This document shows, piece by piece, positions 48,636 through 62,782 of a stretch of DNA of 64,000 nucleotides. Where the stretch lies: the NCBI RefSeq assembly GCF_001188955.3, contig NZ_JPRF03000012.1:1-64000 (forward strand), read 5' to 3'. Below the pieces are notes generated by a model, which worked only from the letters and a program-made list of their open reading frames with translations, made no database searches and was not told the DNA's origin. How positions within the stretch are numbered: position 1 is the stretch's first letter; every line of letters begins with the position of its first letter. This DNA is from Kitasatospora aureofaciens. GTDB lineage: Bacteria; Actinomycetota; Actinomycetes; Streptomycetales; Streptomycetaceae. A program made the position numbers and the translations under genes.

Positions 48636-49115
48636 GTGACCGTGGGAGAGCTGGCCGGCTTGCTCGTCGCCGTGTTCTGGGCGGTCCTGGTCACCCTGCT
48701 CGCGGTGGTGCTGGTCCGGCTCTCCCGGGTGCTGAAGGAGGCCACCGTCCTGGTCTCCGCCGTCACCGAACAGGCCGTGCCCCTGCTGACCGAGGCGGGC
48801 GCCGCCGTGCGCAGCGCCAACGAGCAGCTGGACCGGGTGGACGAGATCACCGCCAACGTGCAGGACGCCGCCGCCAACGCCAAGGCGCTGTCCTCCACCG
48901 CCGCCGCCACGCTGGGCGGACCGCTGATGAAGGTCGCCGCCTTCAGCTACGGCGTCCGCAAGGCCGTCGCCAAGCAGCAGGGCGCCCTGCCGAACGTGCC
49001 GCTCCAGGCCGGGGAGCGCGACGAGCTGGCGCGGCTGATCCGGGCCGAGGTGCGCGCCGCGACCGCGCCCAGGGGCGGGCTGCTCTCCCGGGTCCGGCGC
49101 GCGGTGAGGGGCTGA
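48636..49115 (+). CDS. DUF948 membrane protein
   Basis: 159-residue protein with one N-terminal membrane helix (LLVAVFWAVLVTLLAVVLVRL, residues 8-28) and a helical coiled-coil-like segment (EATVLVSAVTEQAVPLL to ANVQDAAANAKAL), the DUF948 pattern. Function unknown; related proteins are linked to general stress in Firmicutes. GTG 48636 follows AAGGCGAGGAG. First gene of the run leading into alaS, four bases before the next gene. Confidence 0.85.
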   Translation: MTVGELAGLLVAVFWAVLVTLLAVVLVRLSRVLKEATVLVSAVTEQAVPLLTEAGAAVRSANEQLDRVDEITANVQDAAANAKALSSTAAATLGGPLMKVAAFSYGVRKAVAKQQGALPNVPLQAGERDELARLIRAEVRAATAPRGGLLSRVRRAVRG

Positions 49116-49119
49116 CGGC

Positions 49120-49598
49120 ATGGCAAGGATCTTCTGGATGGCCGTCGGCGCCGGCGCCGCCGTGTGGGCCATGAACAAGGCCAACGACGCGGTCCAGCGG
49201 CTCACCCCGGACAGCCTCTCCGGCACCGCCGCCCGCGGCGCGTTGCACCTGGGCGACCTCGCCAAGCAGTTCGCCCAGGACGTGCGTTCCGGCATGGCCG
49301 AGCGCGAGGAGCAGCTGAAGGAAGACCTCGGACTGCACGGCACCGCCGTGGTCGAGCCCCGGAGCACCCGCCGGCCCCGCCCGTCGCCCGCCACCACCCT
49401 TCCTGGGAAACGCTCCGCGTTGCCCCTCTCACGCGAGCCGCAGTACCGAGCTATCTCGGCGGCGCCCGGTCACCCGGCCGCCGCCCTGCCCCCCGCCCGC
49501 GCCCTGCCCGACGGCGGGCGCCGCACCACCCCACAGACCATGGAAGAAACGCCCCGCCGAGCCCTGCCGCGGGGCGGAACGAACCGGAAGGACCACTA

Positions 49599-49599
<1 letters not shown>
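49120..49599 (+). CDS. Small membrane-associated protein ahead of alaS (DUF6167-like)
   Basis: 159 residues. The first 22 residues are hydrophobic ([16 protein letters not shown]), followed by a helical region [31 protein letters not shown]; the C-terminal half is a low-complexity Pro/Arg/Ala tail. Function unknown. The stop codon TAA shares its last base with the alaS ATG (TAATG), so alaS translation is coupled to it. ATG 49120 starts four bases after the DUF948 stop. Confidence 0.75.
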
Positions 49600-52267
<2,668 letters not shown>

Positions 52268-52268
<1 letters not shown>

Positions 52269-52747
52269 TGGAGTTCGAGGAGAGGCCCTTCAGACGTGGA
52301 CGGCGGATCGCCGTCGACGTCGGGGACGCCCGGATCGGGGTCGCGTCCTGCGACCCCGACGGGGTGCTCGCCACGCCGGTGGAGACCGTCCCGGCCGGGG
52401 TGAAGTCGCAGGCCAGGATCGCCGCGATCGTCGAGGAGTACGACGCGATCGAGGTGATCGTCGGGCTGCCGCGCTCGCTCAGCGGCAAGGAGGGCCCGGC
52501 GGCGGAGAAGGTCCGGGCGTACGCGGCACGGCTGGCCAACCGGCTCTACCCGGTGCCGGTGCGGCTGGTGGACGAGCGGATGTCGACCGTCACCGCGACC
52601 CACGGGCTGCGCGCCTCGGGGGTCAAGGCGAAGAAGGGCCGCTCGGTGGTCGACCAGGCCGCCGCGGTGGTGATCCTGCAGACCGCCCTTGAGTCCGAAC
52701 GGGTGAGCGGACGCCCGCCCGGTGAGAGCGTCGAGGCGGTCGGCTGA
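52268..52747 (+). CDS. ruvX: Holliday junction resolvase-like / pre-16S rRNA nuclease RuvX (YqgF)
   Basis: 159-residue RNase H-fold protein. The first acidic residue is in RRIAVDVGDARIGVAS, another in EVIVGLPRSLSG and the last in RLVDERMSTVTA, and VVDQAAAVVILQTAL completes the family motif. Known members process the 5' end of 16S rRNA rather than cut junctions. ATG 52268 shares a base with the alaS stop. A strong intrinsic terminator follows, so alaS-ruvX end one transcription unit. Confidence 0.92.
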
Positions 52748-52771
52748 CCGGCCTGCTCTAACGTCCCGAAG

Positions 52772-52809
52772 AGGGGTCCGTGCGGACGCGTCCGCACGGA
52801 CCCCTTTTT
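52772..52809 (+). terminator. alaS-ruvX operon terminator
   Basis: AGGGGTCCGTGCGGA (52772-52786) pairs exactly with TCCGCACGGACCCCT (52791-52805) around CGCG, followed by five T. A textbook rho-independent terminator. Confidence 0.92.
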
Positions 52810-52906
52810 CGTTCGGTTCCGTGTCCGTTTCGTATCGATCTGGATCGGTGCGGGGCGGTTCGGAGTGATTGGCAGCCATTCGGGACCGCCGAGGGGGCCG
52901 AGAGCC

Positions 52907-54136
52907 ATGATCGATCAGGACTTCCACCCGGGGCTCACACCGGGCCACCTCGGTGCGCCGGTGCTGGAACCGGAGGGCCGTCCGCCGGGTGCGCCCCGGC
53001 CGCGCCCCGATGCGCCCGATCCGCACCGACGGCGTAGCGGACTGGCCTGCCTGCTCACCGCCCTCGCGCTGGTCGCGGTCTTCGGCGGGATCGGTCTCAC
53101 CGGCTACACCTGGGTCCAGCAGCAGCGCAAACCCCCCGCGGCCGCCGACTACGCAGGGCAGGGCACCGGCAGCGTCCAGGTCTCGGTGCCCGAGGGCGCG
53201 GGCCTGTCCCAGATCGCCTCCGCGCTGGTCCGCAACGGGGTGGTGGCCAGCTCGCTCGCCTTCACCCGGGCAGCGAAGGGGAGCGCGGCGGCAGCCGGGC
53301 GGATCCAGCCCGGGACGTACACCCTCAAGCTGAAGATGTCGGCCGCCGCCGCGCTGTCCATCCTGATCGACCCGGCCAACGCCAACGGCCTCACCATCCC
53401 CGAGGGTTGGCGTGGAGAGCAGATCTACGCGGCGATCGACAGGAAGCTGAACCTCCCCGAGGGCACCACCCAGAAGGCCGCCAAGGAGCAGGGCGCCGAG
53501 CTCGGCCTGCCGGACTTCGCCCACGGCAGCCCGGAGGGTTACCTGTTCCCCGCCACCTACGCCGTCACCGACGGGACCACCCCGCTGGACCTGCTGAAGC
53601 AGATGGTCGACCGGGCCGGCAAGGAGTTCAGCCGGGACGACGCCAACGTCGTCGCGCAGAACCTCGGACAGAGCCTGTACGGACTGGTCACCGTCGCCAG
53701 CATGGTCCAGGGCGAGGCCGACAACACCGAGGACATGGGCAAGGTGGCCCGGGTCATCTACAACCGGCTGGCCAAGGGGATGCCGCTGCAGCTGGACTCG
53801 ACCATCAACTACGCGCTCGGCCGTTCGACCCTGAACACCACCGTCACCGACACCAAGCTGGACTCTCCGTACAACACCTACCTGCACCCGGGGCTGCCGC
53901 CGTCGCCGATCTCCAACCCGGGGCGCCAGGCGATCACGGCGGCGCTGGACCCGACGCCCGGTGACTGGCTGTACTTCGTGACCGTGAAGCCGGGCGACAC
54001 GCGCTTCACCGACAGCTTCGAGGTGCACCAGCGCAACGTGGCGGAGTTCAACGCGGCGCGGGCTGCGAAACCGAGCTCTCCGGGCTCCGGCGCGGCCGCC
54101 GCGACGCCCTCGACGCCGGGCGCGGGCACGCCGTGA
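52907..54136 (+). CDS. mltG: Endolytic transglycosylase MltG (first of two tandem copies)
   Basis: 409-residue YceG-like enzyme that cuts nascent peptidoglycan strands and limits glycan length at the membrane. Short cytoplasmic Pro-rich N-terminus (1-43), one transmembrane helix (about 44-67), then the LysM-like and catalytic domains: IPEGWRGEQIYAAI, GYLFPATYAV, VTVASMVQGEADN with catalytic Glu270, and PYNTYLHPGLPPSPISNPG. The usual ASIVEKE is here ASMVQGE, as in other actinobacteria, but the last Glu is kept. ATG 52907. A second mltG lies directly downstream. Confidence 0.88.
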   Translation: MIDQDFHPGLTPGHLGAPVLEPEGRPPGAPRPRPDAPDPHRRRSGLACLLTALALVAVFGGIGLTGYTWVQQQRKPPAAADYAGQGTGSVQVSVPEGAGLSQIASALVRNGVVASSLAFTRAAKGSAAAAGRIQPGTYTLKLKMSAAAALSILIDPANANGLTIPEGWRGEQIYAAIDRKLNLPEGTTQKAAKEQGAELGLPDFAHGSPEGYLFPATYAVTDGTTPLDLLKQMVDRAGKEFSRDDANVVAQNLGQSLYGLVTVASMVQGEADNTEDMGKVARVIYNRLAKGMPLQLDSTINYALGRSTLNTTVTDTKLDSPYNTYLHPGLPPSPISNPGRQAITAALDPTPGDWLYFVTVKPGDTRFTDSFEVHQRNVAEFNAARAAKPSSPGSGAAAATPSTPGAGTP

Positions 54137-54324
54137 CGGCCCCGTGCGCCGAGGGTGAGGTCGCTCACTGACCGTGCGTCCGCCCGGGCGGGGGTACGGC
54201 TGCGGTACGGTAACGTCTCCTCCCAGGCGCTGCGCTAGCACGCCGGTTCGAGAATCAGCCGGGACGGCGTCGTCCCGGACGGCCGGTCCGATCCTCCGGT
54301 CGTCACCGTCGGTTAAGGGGATCA

Positions 54325-56157
54325 ATGACCGATCTGGGTCGGGGCTACGGCCCCCAGGGCGAGCAGCCGTGGCACCCCGGAGATCCCGGGTACGGCGGCC
54401 AGCAGCCGGTCCCCGGCCAGCAGGACGGCCAGTGGCAGCAGTACGCGCAGCAGGGCCAGCACGGTCAGCAGATCCAGCAGGGTCAGCAGCCGTACGGGGA
54501 CGTGCAGCAGGGGTACGGGCAGCAGCAGCCGGTGCAGACGCAGCACGGCATGCCGCAGGAGGGGTACCAGCAGGGGTACCAGCAACAGGGGATGCCGCAG
54601 CAGGGGTATCCGCAGCAGGGCTTCGACCAGGGCTATCAGCAGCAGGGCATGCCGCAGCACGGCTACCCCCAGCAGCAGGTGCCGATGCAGCAGGGAATGC
54701 CCCAGGGCTATCCGCAGCAGCAGATGCCGATGCAGCAGCAGGGCGTGCCCCAGCAGGGGATGCCGCAGCAGGTCCAGCCCCAGCCGGTTCCGCAGCAGGC
54801 CCGGCCGCAGGCCCCGGCGCCCGAGCCCGCCTCCGGTCCGGGACCGGACGGGATCGACTGGGAGGCCGAGGCCGCCGCGCTGGAGTCCGGCGCCGACCCG
54901 GTCGGCGGGGCGGCCGAGCCCGAGGCCGAGGCGTGGGACGGTCACCACGAGGACGAGCACCACGGCGACGAGGGGTACGTCGAGGAGCACGCCGAAGCCG
55001 AGCAGACCGGCTTCCTCGGCGAGCAGGACGAGTCCCGCGAGGCGCAGAAGAAGCGCAAGGAGAAGGGCAAGAAGGCGGGCCGCCGCAACGGCGGCGCCTG
55101 CCTGGTGGTGGCGCTGGTGCTGGTCGGCCTGCTCGGCGGCGCCGGCTGGTGGGGCTACGGCTTCTACCAGAGCCACTTCGGCCCGCCGCCGGACTTCACC
55201 GGTGACGGCACCGGCTCCGTCCAGGTCGAGGTCAAGCCGGGCGCGGTCGGCGGCCAGATCGGCCTCGCGCTGAAGAACGCCGGCGTGGTCAAGAGCGTCG
55301 ACGCGTTCGCCAAGGCCTGTGACGCCGAGCCCAAGTGCGGCACCATCCAGCCGGGCTTCTACGGGATGAAGAAGGAGATGCCGGCCGCGGCCGCGCTCAA
55401 GGAGCTGCTGGATCAGGCGGGCGGCGCGGCGATCGTGTTCCCGGAGGGCATGAACTCCTCCGAGATCTACGCCAAGATCGACGACAAGCTGAAGCTCCAG
55501 AAGGGCACCACGGCGGGCGTGGCCAAGGCTCAGGTCAACCAGCTCGGCCTGCCGGCGTACGCGAACGGCAACATCGAGGGCTTCCTCTGGCCGACCCGCT
55601 ACAACATCGCCGACGGCATGAAGCCCGAGGACCTGCTCAAGCAGATGGTGAAGAACGCCACCGACAAGTACGCGGCCGCCAACCTGGACGGCCAGGCCTC
55701 CAAGGCGGGCCTCAAGAGCGCCTACGAGGTGGTCATCGAGGCGAGCATCCTGCAGCGCGAGGGCAACAACCCGGGCGACTTCGCCAAGATGGCCAGGACC
55801 ATCCAGAACCGTCTGGCGAGCGACACCGTGCACCACACCCTCGGCATGGACACCACGCTGCAGTACTCGCTGGGCCGTAAGGAACTCACGTCGAAGGACA
55901 TCAACGACGGGTCCAACAAGTTCAACACCTACATCAACCCGGGCCTGCCGCCGACGCCGATCTCCAACCCCGGCGACGAGGCGCTCAACGCGGTGCTCAA
56001 CCCGGCGGACGGCAAGTGGCTGTACTTCATCGCGATGTCCCCGACCAACACCCTCTTCGCCGAGACCGACAAGGAGCACGCGGCCAACGTCGAGGCGTAC
56101 TGCAAGGCGGCGGGTCAGGGCTTCGACAAGGTCGGTCTGCACTGCACCACCAAGTAG
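54325..56157 (+). CDS. mltG: Endolytic transglycosylase MltG with long Gln-rich cytoplasmic tail (second copy)
   Basis: 610-residue MltG. Residues 1-160 are a low-complexity cytoplasmic region built from Q/G/Y/P/M repeats (e.g. [20 protein letters not shown]), then an acidic stretch (180-240), [14 protein letters not shown], a membrane helix (about 257-279) and the MltG domain: [40 protein letters not shown] with catalytic Glu479, and [17 protein letters not shown]. The domain aligns with the first copy but diverges strongly, e.g. at the C-terminus. ATG 54325 follows AAGGGG. AroE follows 34 bases later, so this copy holds the usual mltG-aroE position. Confidence 0.88.
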   Translation: MTDLGRGYGPQGEQPWHPGDPGYGGQQPVPGQQDGQWQQYAQQGQHGQQIQQGQQPYGDVQQGYGQQQPVQTQHGMPQEGYQQGYQQQGMPQQGYPQQGFDQGYQQQGMPQHGYPQQQVPMQQGMPQGYPQQQMPMQQQGVPQQGMPQQVQPQPVPQQARPQAPAPEPASGPGPDGIDWEAEAAALESGADPVGGAAEPEAEAWDGHHEDEHHGDEGYVEEHAEAEQTGFLGEQDESREAQKKRKEKGKKAGRRNGGACLVVALVLVGLLGGAGWWGYGFYQSHFGPPPDFTGDGTGSVQVEVKPGAVGGQIGLALKNAGVVKSVDAFAKACDAEPKCGTIQPGFYGMKKEMPAAAALKELLDQAGGAAIVFPEGMNSSEIYAKIDDKLKLQKGTTAGVAKAQVNQLGLPAYANGNIEGFLWPTRYNIADGMKPEDLLKQMVKNATDKYAAANLDGQASKAGLKSAYEVVIEASILQREGNNPGDFAKMARTIQNRLASDTVHHTLGMDTTLQYSLGRKELTSKDINDGSNKFNTYINPGLPPTPISNPGDEALNAVLNPADGKWLYFIAMSPTNTLFAETDKEHAANVEAYCKAAGQGFDKVGLHCTTK

Positions 56158-56191
56158 CCGTTACCGCACCGTCGTTCACGGAGAGGCAACG

Positions 56192-57052
56192 TTGACCAGC
56201 AAGCACCGGGCGGCCGTCCTCGGCTCGCCGATCGCCCACTCGCTCTCGCCGGACCTGCACCGGGCCGCCTTCGCGGCGCTCGGTCTGGACGGCTGGCGCT
56301 ACGACCGCTTCGAGGTCGACGAGGCCGGCCTGCCCGGCTTCCTCGCCGGCCTGGACGGGGCCGAGTGGGCGGGGCTGTCGCTGACCATGCCGCTGAAGCG
56401 GGCGGTCATCCCGCTGCTGGACGAGGTCAGCGCGACGGCCCGCTCGGTGGACGCGGTGAACACCGTGGTGTTCACCGCCGACGGGCGGCGCACCGGGGAC
56501 AACACCGACGTCCCCGGGCTGGTCAACGCGCTGCGCGAGCGCGGCATCACCGAGGTGTCCGCCGCCGCGGTGCTGGGCGCCGGGGCCACCGCCTCCTCGG
56601 CGCTGGCGGCGCTGGCCCAGGTCTGCACCGGCGAGGTGACGGTCTACGTGCGCAGCGCCGAGCGGGCGCGGGAGATGGCCGAGCTGGGCGAGCGGCTCGG
56701 CGTCGCGGTGCGCACCGCCGACTGGGAGCACGGCGCCGAGGCGCTGGAGCGTCCGCTGACCGTCTCCACCACGCCGGTCGGGGCGACCGACGCCTTCGCC
56801 GACTCGCTGCCGGCGGCCCCGGGCGCGCTGTTCGACGTGCTGTACCACCCGTGGCCGACGGCGCTGGCCGCCGCCTGTGCCGAGCGCGGGGCGACCGTCC
56901 TGGGGGGCCTGGACCTGCTGGTGCACCAGGCGGTGCTGCAGAGCGAGGCCTTCACCGGGTGCGTGCCCGGGCCGCTGGCGGCGATGCGCGAGGCGGGAGA
57001 GAAGGCGCTCGCCGACCGTTGGGGCCGGTCCGGCGGATCTCGCCGCGGCTAG
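56192..57052 (+). CDS. aroE: Shikimate dehydrogenase
   Basis: 286-residue enzyme that reduces 3-dehydroshikimate to shikimate with NADPH in the chorismate pathway. N-terminal AVLGSPIAHSLSPDLHRAAF (substrate Ser-x-Ser), catalytic Lys69 in LTMPLKR and Asp106 in GDNTD, and dinucleotide motif LGAGATASSAL. TTG 56192 is the start, supported by GGAGAGG six bases upstream. First of five chorismate-pathway genes in this run (aroE, C, K, B, Q). Confidence 0.93.
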   Translation: MTSKHRAAVLGSPIAHSLSPDLHRAAFAALGLDGWRYDRFEVDEAGLPGFLAGLDGAEWAGLSLTMPLKRAVIPLLDEVSATARSVDAVNTVVFTADGRRTGDNTDVPGLVNALRERGITEVSAAAVLGAGATASSALAALAQVCTGEVTVYVRSAERAREMAELGERLGVAVRTADWEHGAEALERPLTVSTTPVGATDAFADSLPAAPGALFDVLYHPWPTALAAACAERGATVLGGLDLLVHQAVLQSEAFTGCVPGPLAAMREAGEKALADRWGRSGGSRRG

Positions 57053-57196
57053 ATCGTTTCGTTGGGTGACCGGTTGCCGTCCGTCACGCGGACTGTGCCC
57101 CCGGGTGCCGCCGGGTCGTGAAAGGATTCGGACAGAAGGCACGCTCGGGCGGGCCGCGGCGGTGCCGTGGGCCGGTCCGCTGATGAAGGAGCTCCG

Positions 57197-58377
57197 TTGG
57201 GTACGTTGCGCTGGCTGACGGCGGGAGAGTCGCACGGCCCCGCACTCGTCGCGACGCTGGAAGGCCTGCCCGCCGGTGTACCGGTCACCACCGACGTGGT
57301 GGCCGACGCGCTGGCGCGCCGCCGGCTCGGTTACGGCCGCGGGGCGCGGATGAAGTTCGAACAGGACGAGGTGACCTTCCTCGGTGGCGTCCGGCACGGT
57401 CTGACGATGGGCAGCCCGGTCGCGGTCATGGTCGGCAACACCGAGTGGCCGAAGTGGGAGCAGGTCATGTCGGCCGACCCGGTCGACCCCGAGGTGCTGG
57501 CGGGCCTGGCCCGCAACGAGGCGCTGACCCGCCCCCGGCCCGGCCACGCCGACCTGGCCGGCATGCAGAAGTACTCGATCGACGAGGCCCGGCCGATCCT
57601 GGAGCGCGCCAGCGCCCGCGAGACGGCCGCCCGGGTCGCGCTGGGCGCCGTCGCCCGCGCGTACCTCCGTGAGGTGGCCGGGATCGAGATCGTCAGCCAC
57701 GTGGTCGAGCTGGCCGCCGCCAAGGCGCCGGCAGGCGTCGTGCCGCTGCCCTCGGACGAGGCCCGGCTGGACGCCGACCCGGTGCGCTGCCTGGACGCGG
57801 ACGCCTCGAAGGCGATGGTCGCCGAGATCGACCAGGCCCACAAGGACGGCGACACCCTCGGCGGCGTGGTCGAGGTGCTCGCGTACGGCGTGCCGGTGGG
57901 CCTCGGCTCGCACGTGCACTGGGACCGCCGGCTGGACGCCCGGCTGGCCGCCGCGCTGATGGGCATCCAGGCGATCAAGGGCGTCGAGGTCGGCGACGGC
58001 TTCGAGCTGGCCCGGGTGCCGGGGTCGAAGGCGCACGACGAGATCGTCCCGACCCCCGAGGGCGTCAAGCGCACCTCCGGCCGCTCCGGCGGCACCGAGG
58101 GCGGCCTGACCACCGGCGAGGTGCTGCGGGTGCGCGCCGCGATGAAGCCGATCGCCACCGTGCCGCGGGCGCTGCAGACCCTGGACGTGCGCACCGGCGA
58201 GCCGGCCAAGGCGCACCACCAGCGCTCGGACGTCTGCGCGGTGCCGGCCGCCGGCATCGTCGCCGAGGCGATGGTCGCGCTGGTGCTGGCCGACGCGGTG
58301 AGCGAGAAGTTCGGTGGCGACCACGTCTCCGAGACCCGGCGCAACGTGCAGGGCTACCTCGACAACCTGATCATCCG

Positions 58378-58381
<4 letters not shown>
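57197..58381 (+). CDS. aroC: Chorismate synthase
   Basis: 394-residue flavin enzyme that makes chorismate from EPSP. Signature [25 protein letters not shown] at the N-terminus, [46 protein letters not shown] and [19 protein letters not shown] 57197 is chosen because it gives the family start ([14 protein letters not shown]) and has GAAGGAG six bases upstream. ATGA overlap with aroK. Chorismate from here is the substrate of pabB, at the start of this window. Confidence 0.96.
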
Positions 58382-60420
<2,039 letters not shown>

Positions 60421-60430
60421 CTGCTGGTCA

Positions 60431-60467
60431 GCGGCCCGGCGGCGGACTGTGCCCGCTGCCGGGCCGC
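60431..60467 (+). terminator. aro operon terminator
   Basis: GCGGCCCGGCGGC (60431-60443) pairs with GCTGCCGGGCCGC (60455-60467), 13 pairs with one G-U, loop of 11. Confidence 0.65.
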
Positions 60468-60525
60468 CGTGTAGTGTCCCCGGTGAGAGCGTGGTCGGGA
60501 GGTGCCGTGACGCAGTACGCCGCAG

Positions 60526-61470
60526 GTGGGCAGGTCCCGCCGCGTCCCGCCGCCCCGCCGGTGCCGCCGGGGGGCGGTACAGGGGTGGCCCCGTCGGGGG
60601 GCGCCGGTTCCGCCGCCCTCGCCGCCGCCGACGGTCCGGCCGGCGGGCACACCCGCCGTTGTGCCGCCCGCTCCGGCGTCCGTGCCGGCATCGGCACCCG
60701 CTGCTCCTCCGGCGCCCGCTCCGGCACCTGCACCTGCTGCGGCACCTGCACCCGCTTCGGCTCCGGCGCCCGTGCCCGCCCGTGCCGTCCCGCAGCCGCC
60801 CGCGCCCACCGCGCCCACCGCGCCCGTACCGGCCGGCGGCACCGGGCACTTCGTGCTGCCCGCCGGCACGCCCGTCCAGCTCCCCGCCCACCCGCCGCAG
60901 CGGCACGCGCCCGCCGGGCCGATCGCCGTCCTGCTGATCGGCCCGGCCGGGGCGGGCAAGACCACCGTCGCCCGGTACTGGGCCGAGCGGCGGGCCACCC
61001 CGACCGCCCACATCAGCCTGGACGACGTCCGGGAGTGGGTGCAGTCCGGCTTCGCCAACCCGCAGTCCGGCTGGAACAACGCCTCCGAGGCCCAGTACCG
61101 GCTGGCCCGCCGCACCTGCGGCTTCGCCTGCCGCAACTACCTGGCCAACGGCATCTCCTGCATCATCGACGACGCCGTCTTCCCGGACCGCCCGGCGATC
61201 GGCCTCGGCGGCTGGAAGCGGCACATCGGCCCGGGCATGATCCCGGTCGTGCTGCTGCCCAGCCTGGACTCGGTGCTGCGCCGCAACGCCCGCCGCAGCG
61301 GCACCCGGCGGCTCGGAGACGAGGAGGTGGCGCGCATCCACGGCCGGATGGCCGGCTGGTACAACTCCGGGCTGCCGATCATCGACAACTCGTACCTGGA
61401 CGTCGCCGGTACGGCCGCCGAGCTGGACCGGGTCATCCTGGCCCGGCTGATGGGGATGCCGGTCCGCTGA
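60526..61470 (+). CDS. P-loop NTPase (Zeta toxin/kinase-like) with Pro/Ala-rich linker and an apparent frameshift near its start
   Basis: The C-terminal ~180 residues form a P-loop ATPase: LLIGPAGAGKTTVARYWAER (Walker A 139-146), ISLDDVREWVQSGFANPQSG, SCIIDDAVFPDRP and RIHGRMAGWYNSGLPIIDNS, close to predicted AAA/zeta-type kinases. Before it runs a ~75-residue Pro/Ala linker. GTG 60526 is a formal start, but its first 25 residues are Arg-rich, as if out of frame. Another start, GTG 60507 with GGGAGG four bases upstream, reads TQYAAGGQVPPRPAAPPVPP in a different frame and would join the linker if one G were missing from the run at 60596-60601. Function is unknown. Confidence 0.6.
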   Translation: MGRSRRVPPPRRCRRGAVQGWPRRGAPVPPPSPPPTVRPAGTPAVVPPAPASVPASAPAAPPAPAPAPAPAAAPAPASAPAPVPARAVPQPPAPTAPTAPVPAGGTGHFVLPAGTPVQLPAHPPQRHAPAGPIAVLLIGPAGAGKTTVARYWAERRATPTAHISLDDVREWVQSGFANPQSGWNNASEAQYRLARRTCGFACRNYLANGISCIIDDAVFPDRPAIGLGGWKRHIGPGMIPVVLLPSLDSVLRRNARRSGTRRLGDEEVARIHGRMAGWYNSGLPIIDNSYLDVAGTAAELDRVILARLMGMPVR

Positions 61471-61548
61471 CCTGCGGCTCTTCGACCTGTCAGTGGCGGC
61501 TGCGATGATGGACCGGTCCCGCCAGAACCACTCGGGGAGCTGACGCCC

Positions 61549-62358
61549 GTGCCGGAAGGCCACATCATCCACCGCCTCGCCGGCCAGAACCGCGCGGCCT
61601 TCGGCGGCCGCCCGGTGCAGGTCTCCAGCCCGCAGGGCCGCTTCGCCGACGAGGCCAGGACGATCGACGGGCAGCTGCTCACGGGCGCGGAGGCCACCGG
61701 CAAGCACCTCTTCCTCGGCTTCGAGGAGGGCGCCTGGGTGCACGTCCACCTCGGCCTCTACGGCGGCTTCAGCTTCGGCACCGGCCCCGCGCCCGAGCCC
61801 GTCGGCCTGGTCCGGCTGCGGCTGGCCAACGACGACGGCTACGCCGACCTGCGCGGCCCCAACACCTGCGCCCTGGTCACCGACGCCGAGAAGGCCGCCG
61901 TCGCGGCCCGGCTCGGCCCCGACCCGCTGCGCACCGACGCCGACCCGGAGACCGCCTGGCGCCGGATATCCGGCAGCCGGACGACGGTCGCCGCGCTGCT
62001 GATGGACCAGAAGGTGCTGGCCGGGGTGGGCAACGTCTACCGCGCCGAGGTGCTGTTCCGCCACAATGTCGATCCGCACCGGGCCGGCCGCGACCTGACC
62101 CGCCGCGAGTGGGACGCGATCTGGGCCGATCTGGTCGCCCTGATGCACGAGGGCGTCGCCGCCGGCCGGATCGACACCGTCCGCCCCGAGCACACCCCCG
62201 AGGCGATGGGCCGCCCGCCCCGCGTCGACGACCACGGCGGCGAGGTGTACGTCTACCGCCGCGCCGCGATGCCCTGCCTGGTCTGCGGCACCGAGGTGCG
62301 GACGGAGGAGCACGCCGCGCGCAACCTGTTCTGGTGCCCGACCTGCCAGGCGGCCTGA
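61549..62358 (+). CDS. Fpg/Nei-family DNA glycosylase
   Basis: 269-residue base-excision repair glycosylase/AP lyase. Catalytic PEGH (Pro2, Glu3), lysine in TGKHLFL (Lys53), H2TH helix region LLMDQKVLAGVGNVYRAEVLF and a C-terminal zinc finger with CLVC and CPTC. The MPEGHIIHRLA start is that of actinobacterial Nei2-type proteins. GTG 61549 follows GGGGAGC. Oxidised pyrimidine removal is the best prediction. Confidence 0.92.
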   Translation: MPEGHIIHRLAGQNRAAFGGRPVQVSSPQGRFADEARTIDGQLLTGAEATGKHLFLGFEEGAWVHVHLGLYGGFSFGTGPAPEPVGLVRLRLANDDGYADLRGPNTCALVTDAEKAAVAARLGPDPLRTDADPETAWRRISGSRTTVAALLMDQKVLAGVGNVYRAEVLFRHNVDPHRAGRDLTRREWDAIWADLVALMHEGVAAGRIDTVRPEHTPEAMGRPPRVDDHGGEVYVYRRAAMPCLVCGTEVRTEEHAARNLFWCPTCQAA

Positions 62359-62428
62359 GGCGGATTCGGCCCCGGCACCCGAGCCACGCCGTGGGCCGGG
62401 GCCCGGGCCGGTCGGGGGAAGCGGACGG

Positions 62429-62665
62429 GTGGACGGCGACGAGATGTCCGACAGCGTGTCGGGCGCGGTGCACGGGCACGGGCTCCAGGGGCGGAACGTC
62501 ACGGTCCATCTGCCGCCGAAGCACCGGAGCCCGCACCAGGTGCGTCCGCCCCGGGCGAGTTTCGTCAACCGGGAGCGCGAACTCGCCGCGCTCACGGCCG
62601 CGTTGGCCCGGTCCGGCGGCGGCGGCACGGCGATCGTGGTGTGCGTGGCGGGAGAGGCCGGCGGC
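62429..62665 (+). pseudogene. Truncated STAND ATPase gene (N-terminal remnant)
   Basis: Reads GAVHGHGLQGRNVTVHLPP then PPRASFVNRERELAALTAAL and GGGGTAIVVCVAGEAGG, the usual beginning of Streptomyces STAND/TPR proteins, and is lost exactly where the P-loop GxxGVGKT should be. After about 62665 the sense is gone and the DNA is the 3' flank of the ArsR gene on the other strand. GTG 62429 follows GGGGGAAG. The expected ATPase, winged-helix and TPR portions are missing, so this is a remnant of a deletion. Confidence 0.6.
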
Positions 62666-62782
62666 GCTGACCGTGTCGCCGGTGGAGTCGGTGACCAGGC
62701 GGTTTTAGCCGGCGGCGTGCGGCAGGACGACCAGGCGGGCGTCCAGTCTGTGCAGGGAGGCGTGGAGGGCGCAGGCGACGGG

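Noticed and set aside
54340..54830. CRISPR-like repeats in the Gln-rich part of the second mltG
   Set aside because: CAGCAGGG-type repeats are irregular, have no spacers of constant length and are fully in frame as a Q-rich protein segment.
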